Positions 13,590 through 16,666 of a stretch of 16,666 nucleotides of DNA are shown here, piece by piece (the stretch's first letter is position 1; each line of letters starts with the position of its first letter). Position numbers and translations under genes: made by a program. The notes beneath the pieces were generated by a model. The model was not told the DNA's origin, did no database searches, and was given only the letters and a program-made list of their open reading frames with translations. This DNA comes from Candidatus Tectimicrobiota bacterium (GTDB lineage: Bacteria > UBA8248 > JACPRG01), in NCBI GenBank assembly GCA_016190025.1, contig JACPRG010000113.1:1-16666 (forward strand), written 5' to 3'.

Positions 13590-14403
13590 AGCTCAGCCCG
13601 AGAAACCGGTGCAGGTTCTCTTCGGTCCGAAGGGCGATCTCCTCCGCAGAAAGCCCGTAGACGGAGGCGAGGGTCTCGACGGTCTCGGTGAGGAAAGCCG
13701 GCTCGTTTCGCTCGTTCATGTGAGAGATGGACTGACGGGCCGGGGAATCGGTCTCCAGAAGGAGCCGATCGAGGGGGATCTTCCGCACAACCCCCTTCAG
13801 GCACTCGGAGTCCGGCCGGGTGACCGCGCCGGTGACGGAGAGGTAAAGCCCCTGCGCCAGCAGGCCCAGCGCCGTCTCCTCCTCTCCGGTGAAATCGTGG
13901 ACGACCCCTCGCACGCCCCCCGGAGCGCCGACCTTCTCCGCCCGGAGGAAGTCAAGGAGCTCCCGGTAGGACATCCGGCCGTGGAGCACCAGGGGCTTCC
14001 CCACCTCCCGGGCCAGCTGGATCATCTGCCGCAAAACGGCCCTCTGCACGTCGAGGGGAAAGGCGTTTCCCCGATTGAGGACCCCTCCCACGACCCCGCT
14101 GCCGTACCGGTCGATGCCGACTTCGCCAATGGCCACGACGCACTTCTTGGAGGCGAGAGCCCGGAACGCGGCCACCTCTTCCTGAGGGAGGGGCCGGCTC
14201 GCCCGCCAGGGGTGAACCCCCACGCCCGCGTAGACGCCCGAATGGGCCTCGGCGAGCTCGACGCTCGCCCGGGATTCCTCCAGGTCCATCCCGAGCGTCA
14301 CGACCCTGCCGACCCCCGCTCTTCTCGCCCGTTCCAGAACGCCGGGGACAGCCTCCTTCTCATAATGCGGCAGGTGAACGTGATAGTCCGTCAGGTGTTC
14401 CAT
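13588..14403 (-). CDS. TatD family metal-dependent hydrolase
   Basis: A 271-aa TIM-barrel hydrolase. All expected metal ligands are visible: His8 and His10 in YHVHL, Glu94 in IGEVGID, His141 in VLHGRMS, His169 in VVHDFTG and Asp219 in LETDSPA. The C-terminal NLHRFLGL ending is also typical of TatD proteins. Characterised members are Mg-dependent 3'-5' nucleases and, in some lineages, other hydrolases. Because it is encoded beside hydantoinase and amidase genes, a small-molecule hydrolase role is possible but unproven. The ATG at 14403 has GAGG seven nt upstream. It could form a transcription unit of its own, with a long hairpin at its end, and diverges from the LLM gene across a 458-nt non-coding region. 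Confidence 0.9.
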   Translation of the reverse strand: MEHLTDYHVHLPHYEKEAVPGVLERARRAGVGRVVTLGMDLEESRASVELAEAHSGVYAGVGVHPWRASRPLPQEEVAAFRALASKKCVVAIGEVGIDRYGSGVVGGVLNRGNAFPLDVQRAVLRQMIQLAREVGKPLVLHGRMSYRELLDFLRAEKVGAPGGVRGVVHDFTGEEETALGLLAQGLYLSVTGAVTRPDSECLKGVVRKIPLDRLLLETDSPARQSISHMNERNEPAFLTETVETLASVYGLSAEEIALRTEENLHRFLGLS

Positions 14404-14468
14404 GGCAGGCCTCGCTTTCCTTCGTGAGATTCAAACGTCAAGGCGCGCAAACCAACCCTTGCGGTGAA

Positions 14469-14498
14469 AGTCTCCGGGACTTGGTCGCGGACTGTCAA
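14469..14498 (-). promoter_or_regulatory. Weak promoter candidate for the TatD-type gene
   Basis: On the minus strand a perfect TTGACA (14498-14493) is followed after 18 nt by GAGACT (14474-14469). The -35 is good but the -10 matches only three of six bases. The leader to 14403 would be about 60 nt. Confidence 0.3.
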
Positions 14499-14561
14499 GA
14501 CCGGAGAAAAGCCAGTCCTGAGTCAGTTGATTTTTCAGTAGCCGCGATTTGAGCTCGCCCA

Positions 14562-14582
14562 GGGCGACGCGCCGCGTCGCCC
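14562..14582. repeat. 21-nt perfect palindrome (REP-like)
   Basis: GGGCGACGCG and CGCGTCGCCC flank a single central base. As RNA it would fold as an 8- or 9-bp stem with a small loop. The GGGCGACGC/GCGTCGCCCCTAC style is common in dispersed bacterial palindromic repeats, so this may be one copy of a genome-wide family. Confidence 0.5.
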
Positions 14583-14589
14583 CTACACC

Positions 14590-14624
14590 GCTCGGGGCTG
14601 CCCCCGTTTCGGGAACGCCCGAGC
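14590..14624. other. Nested hairpin next to the 21-nt palindrome
   Basis: GCTCGGG (14590-14596) pairs with CCCGAGC (14618-14624), and CCCG-TTT-CGGG (14603-14613) forms an inner hairpin in its loop. It begins 8 nt after the 21-nt palindrome, so together they form a tight structured block upstream of both divergent genes. Confidence 0.4.
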
Positions 14625-14760
14625 CGGAGAAGAAACGGGCCGTTCGCCCAACACGAAACTGACCCACCACCGAAAAGCCGGCCCGCGCGGGGGATCGCAG
14701 ACCGCCCTCCCCTTCGGAACCGCCCGGCCGCCGCCCTCCAGGGATATCCACGGCGGTTTC

Positions 14761-14789
14761 TTGGGAGCGGTCGGAAAATCTCGTAAACT
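14761..14789 (+). promoter_or_regulatory. Sigma70-like promoter for the LLM oxidoreductase gene
   Basis: TTGGGA (14761-14766) and TAAACT (14784-14789) are 17 nt apart, each matching four of six consensus bases. Transcription would start near 14796 and give a leader of about 65 nt to the ATG at 14862. Confidence 0.4.
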
Positions 14790-14861
14790 GACGCGCGGGC
14801 GCGACCCAGAGGAGAAGGGCGGCAGCCGGTCTCTGGATGGGCGGGCGAAGAGGAGAGACAC

Positions 14862-15866
14862 ATGGCGCACAGAAAGACCGACTTCGGACTGACGCTCTCA
14901 AACCGGGCCGTCATCACCCGGGGCCAGCGGGCGAAAGACCTCGTGGACATGGCCGTGCGGGCGGAGGAGTCCGGCGTCCTTCAGGCCGTCTGGATCGGGG
15001 ACAGCCTCCTCAGCAAGCCCCGCCTTGAAAGCGTCACCCTTTTGGGGGCCATCGCCGCCCGCACCTCGCGGGTCCGGCTCGGGGTGGCGTGCATGGCGAC
15101 CCTCGTGCAGCGCAACCCGGTCGTCTTCGGTCTGCAGTGGGCCAGCCTGGACGTCCTCTCGGGGGGGCGCGCGCTCCTCGCCGCCTGCATGGGCTACCCG
15201 GCGAGCCAGCACCCGGCGGCGGCCAAAGAGCTCGAGGTGATGGGCATCCCCAGCGAAGAGCGCCCGGGCCGTCTGGAAGAGATAATCCAGGCCCTGCGCG
15301 CCCTCTGGTCGGACGAGCACGCCACCTTCCGCGGGAAATATTACTCCTTCGAGGACGTGAATCTTCTGCCCAAGCCGATCCAGCGGCCCTGTCCCATCTG
15401 GATCGCGGGCACGCCCAACCCGGAGAGGATCGGCGGGCGGGGCGTCGAGCGGGCCCTCCGCCGGATCGCCCGCTACGCCGACGGCTGGCAAACCAACCAG
15501 ATCACAGTCGAGCGGTTCAAGGACCACCTGTCGCGCATCCGGGACATGCGGGTGGAGGAAGGCCGGGACCCGAAGGAATTCAAGACCTGCCTGTACTACG
15601 GCGTCAGCGTGAATCCCGACCGGGACGCGGCCTTCCGGGAGGCCAAGGCGTTCCTGGACGAATATTACGCGCGCGACTTCACGCGGGAAGGAGTGGAGAT
15701 CTGGACCGCCTGCGGGCCGCTGGAACACTGCGTCCAATGTATCCAGGAGTTCATCGAAGCCGGCGTCGACCACGTCACCATCCGGCCCATCGGACGGGAT
15801 TTGGAGAAACAGTACCGGATCTACGTGGAGGAGCTGCTCCCCGCCCTGGGGGTGGCCAAGGCGTAG
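14862..15866 (+). CDS. LLM class flavin-dependent oxidoreductase (luciferase-like)
   Basis: A 334-aa luciferase-like TIM-barrel enzyme using reduced FMN or F420. The family pattern is clear: FGLTLSNRAVITRGQ at the N-terminus, VWIGDSLLSKPRLE, LGAIAARTSRVRLGVACMAT, the DVLSGGRALLAACMG block, RPGRLEEIIQALRALWSDE, FEDVNLLPKPIQRPCPIWIA and YADGWQTNQIT. Members add oxygen to aldehydes, alkanesulfonates, nitrilotriacetate or pyrimidines (RutA), or act as F420 dehydrogenases. Substrate and cofactor cannot be assigned; a RutA-like uracil monooxygenase is not indicated by the sequence. The ATG at 14862 has AGGAGA six nt upstream. It is followed after 135 nt by an SDR gene on the same strand and diverges from the TatD-type gene. 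Confidence 0.93.
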   Translation: MAHRKTDFGLTLSNRAVITRGQRAKDLVDMAVRAEESGVLQAVWIGDSLLSKPRLESVTLLGAIAARTSRVRLGVACMATLVQRNPVVFGLQWASLDVLSGGRALLAACMGYPASQHPAAAKELEVMGIPSEERPGRLEEIIQALRALWSDEHATFRGKYYSFEDVNLLPKPIQRPCPIWIAGTPNPERIGGRGVERALRRIARYADGWQTNQITVERFKDHLSRIRDMRVEEGRDPKEFKTCLYYGVSVNPDRDAAFREAKAFLDEYYARDFTREGVEIWTACGPLEHCVQCIQEFIEAGVDHVTIRPIGRDLEKQYRIYVEELLPALGVAKA

Positions 15867-15931
15867 GGGAAGCATCCTCATCTGGCCCGAAAAAGACTCA
15901 TTCCCCCGATGACCCATCCTTCCGGGCCGCC

Positions 15932-15974
15932 GCACAGCCCGGGGTTGTGCCCTGGGAAGCGGGTGCGGTACAGT
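15932..15974 (+). promoter_or_regulatory. Hairpin and possible promoter before the SDR gene
   Basis: TTGTGC (15945-15950) and TACAGT (15969-15974) are 18 nt apart and would start transcription about 20 nt before the SDR gene. The -35 hexamer lies inside a hairpin of nine pairs, one of them G-T (15932-15940 with 15942-15950). The hairpin could instead be an end signal for the LLM transcript, although it lacks a T-run. Confidence 0.35.
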
Positions 15975-16001
15975 TTGTGTCAAACCCCAAGGGAGGCCCG
16001 C

Positions 16002-16666
16002 ATGATTCTCAAAGGGAAGACCGCCATCATCACCGGGGCCGGAGCCGGCATCGGCGCGGCGACGGCCGCTCGCTTCGCCCGGGAGGGCGCCAATCTGACC
16101 CTCGTGGACATCAACCCCTCGGGCCTGAGCCGCGTAGAGAGCGAGTGCCGGGGACACGGCGCGGGCGTCCTGGCCCTGGGAAAGGACGCCTCGGCCCTCT
16201 CCGCCATGGACGAGATCGCGGCGCGGACCCTCGAGGCCTTCGGACGGATCGACATCCTCGTGAACAACGCCGCCCACCGGGTGTTCAAGCCCTTCCTCGA
16301 AGTCGGGCCCGAGGAGTTCCGCCGCACGCTCGAGGTCAACGTCTTCGGCTACTACTTCCTCATCCAAAAGGTCGTGCCCCACATGGTGAAGGCGGGCGGC
16401 GGCCGCGTCATCAATCTCGCCTCCACCTTCGGGCTCGTGGGCTCGCCCAATCTCTCCCCCTACTGCGTCTGTAAGGGCGCCGTGGTCAACATGACCCGCA
16501 CCCTGGCCCTCGAGCTGGCCGAAAAGAACATCCGCGTCAACGCCGTGGCCCCGGGCCCCATCGACACGGAGGGGATGCGGGATATCTTTCACGCCGACCC
16601 GAAGGTTTTGGAGATGCGTCTGGCGGACGTCCCCTTTCACCGGCTCGGCCGGGCGGAGGAGATGGC
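16002..16666 (+). CDS. SDR family NAD(P)-dependent oxidoreductase, 3' end outside the window
   Basis: Classical short-chain dehydrogenase; 221 codons are visible and the frame is open to the window edge, so roughly the last 30-40 residues are missing. The cofactor motif is TGAGAGIG (11-18). Asp36 at the end of the second beta strand (LVDIN) favours NAD over NADP. The structural NNAA is at 88-91, and the catalytic tetrad is Asn113, Ser141, Tyr154 and Lys158 (YCVCK), with the normal spacing. The segment VAPGPIDTEGM after the active site is also typical. It would oxidise or reduce a hydroxyl/keto group. The ATG at 16002 has GGGAGG upstream. It lies 135 nt after the LLM gene and may share its role in carbon-skeleton oxidation. 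Confidence 0.93.
   Translation, partial: MILKGKTAIITGAGAGIGAATAARFAREGANLTLVDINPSGLSRVESECRGHGAGVLALGKDASALSAMDEIAARTLEAFGRIDILVNNAAHRVFKPFLEVGPEEFRRTLEVNVFGYYFLIQKVVPHMVKAGGGRVINLASTFGLVGSPNLSPYCVCKGAVVNMTRTLALELAEKNIRVNAVAPGPIDTEGMRDIFHADPKVLEMRLADVPFHRLGRAEEM

Larger units (their letters stand above)
14404..14861. other. Non-coding divergent region with strong palindromes
   Basis: No credible gene is seen; the open frames here are low-complexity GC-rich shadows with no recognisable domain. It holds weak promoter-like pairs for both flanking genes, the short palindrome CTGAGTCAG (14518-14526), a 21-nt palindrome (14562-14582), a nested hairpin (14590-14624) and a CCGCCG/CGGCGG pair (14728-14733 with 14751-14756). 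Confidence 0.6.

Noticed and set aside
10230..13691. 1153-codon open frame on the plus strand across the hydantoinase genes
   Set aside because: It is antisense to two clearly recognised genes, has no family motifs, and is dominated by Gly, Arg, Pro and Val-rich low-complexity text, as expected when the complement of high-GC codons lacks stops.
14431..14901. 156-codon open frame on the minus strand in the non-coding divergent region
   Set aside because: It has no domain, no convincing ribosome site, overlaps the LLM start and runs through palindromes and promoter-like sites.
14862..15866. LLM enzyme as RutA with the RidA-family protein as RutC of a Rut pyrimidine pathway
   Set aside because: The rest of the Rut set (RutB, RutD, RutE, RutF, RutG) is absent, the genes are about 5 kb apart, and the Rid protein lacks the catalytic arginine.
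14898..16640. 580-codon open frame on the minus strand
   Set aside because: It runs antisense through both the LLM and SDR genes and the gap between them, and shows no domain; it is a GC-driven shadow.
1..16666. CRISPR array, tRNA, rRNA or transposase
   Set aside because: No regularly spaced direct repeats, no cloverleaf-like sequence with a tRNA T-arm, no rRNA-like stretch and no transposase motif were seen on either strand by eye.

Overview
The window is a stretch of very GC-rich bacterial chromosome (about two-thirds G+C by eye) packed with single-domain catabolic enzymes and one ABC importer. The importer's binding protein has an ordinary secretory signal peptide with no lipobox cysteine, which suggests a diderm bacterium. 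The gene mix (NMT1/THI5-like importer, amidohydrolase_2, hydantoinase A/B, LLM oxidoreductase, SDR, ICL/PEP-mutase-like lyase) resembles uncultured high-GC soil, subsurface or sponge-associated lineages such as Methylomirabilota/Rokubacteria, Tectomicrobia or former deltaproteobacteria. That placement is inference; there is no rRNA or other phylogenetic marker, and no tRNA, CRISPR array, transposase or transcription-factor gene was seen.

Layout. 1-245: a palindromic, MITE-like intergenic repeat. 246-1157 (+): isocitrate lyase/PEP mutase family lyase. 1188-8822 (all -, transcribed right to left): amidohydrolase_2, nitrilase-type carbon-nitrogen hydrolase, periplasmic binding protein, ABC ATPase, ABC permease, metal-dependent cyclase-family hydrolase, and a DUF1116 protein resembling YlbE/AllG. 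8823-9021: divergent control region. 9022-9450 (+): RidA-family protein. 9468-13424 (-): hydantoinase/oxoprolinase subunits B and A, with A transcribed first. 13588-14403 (-): TatD-type metal hydrolase. 14404-14861: non-coding region with strong palindromes. 14862-15866 (+): LLM-class flavin oxidoreductase. 16002-16666 (+): SDR dehydrogenase, cut by the window edge.

How it may work together (inference): the importer would bring in a small nitrogen-containing heterocycle, cyclic amide or ureide. The surrounding enzymes belong to families that open rings or cleave C-N bonds (HyuA/HyuB, cyclase-family hydrolase, nitrilase-type amidase, amidohydrolase_2). The DUF1116 protein belongs to a family linked to carbamoyl transfer in allantoin degradation, and RidA-family proteins are often found with such pathways. 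The lyase, SDR and LLM enzyme could process the carbon skeleton. The combination, with an AllG-like subunit lacking its usual partners, is the most interesting aspect of the window; the substrate cannot be read from sequence.

Regulation: candidate sigma70-like promoters are proposed before the RidA gene, hyuA, the binding-protein gene, the LLM gene and the SDR gene. Many of the gene boundaries carry a distinct GC-rich hairpin, mostly without a U-tract, so they look more like mRNA processing, stability or attenuation elements than classical terminators.
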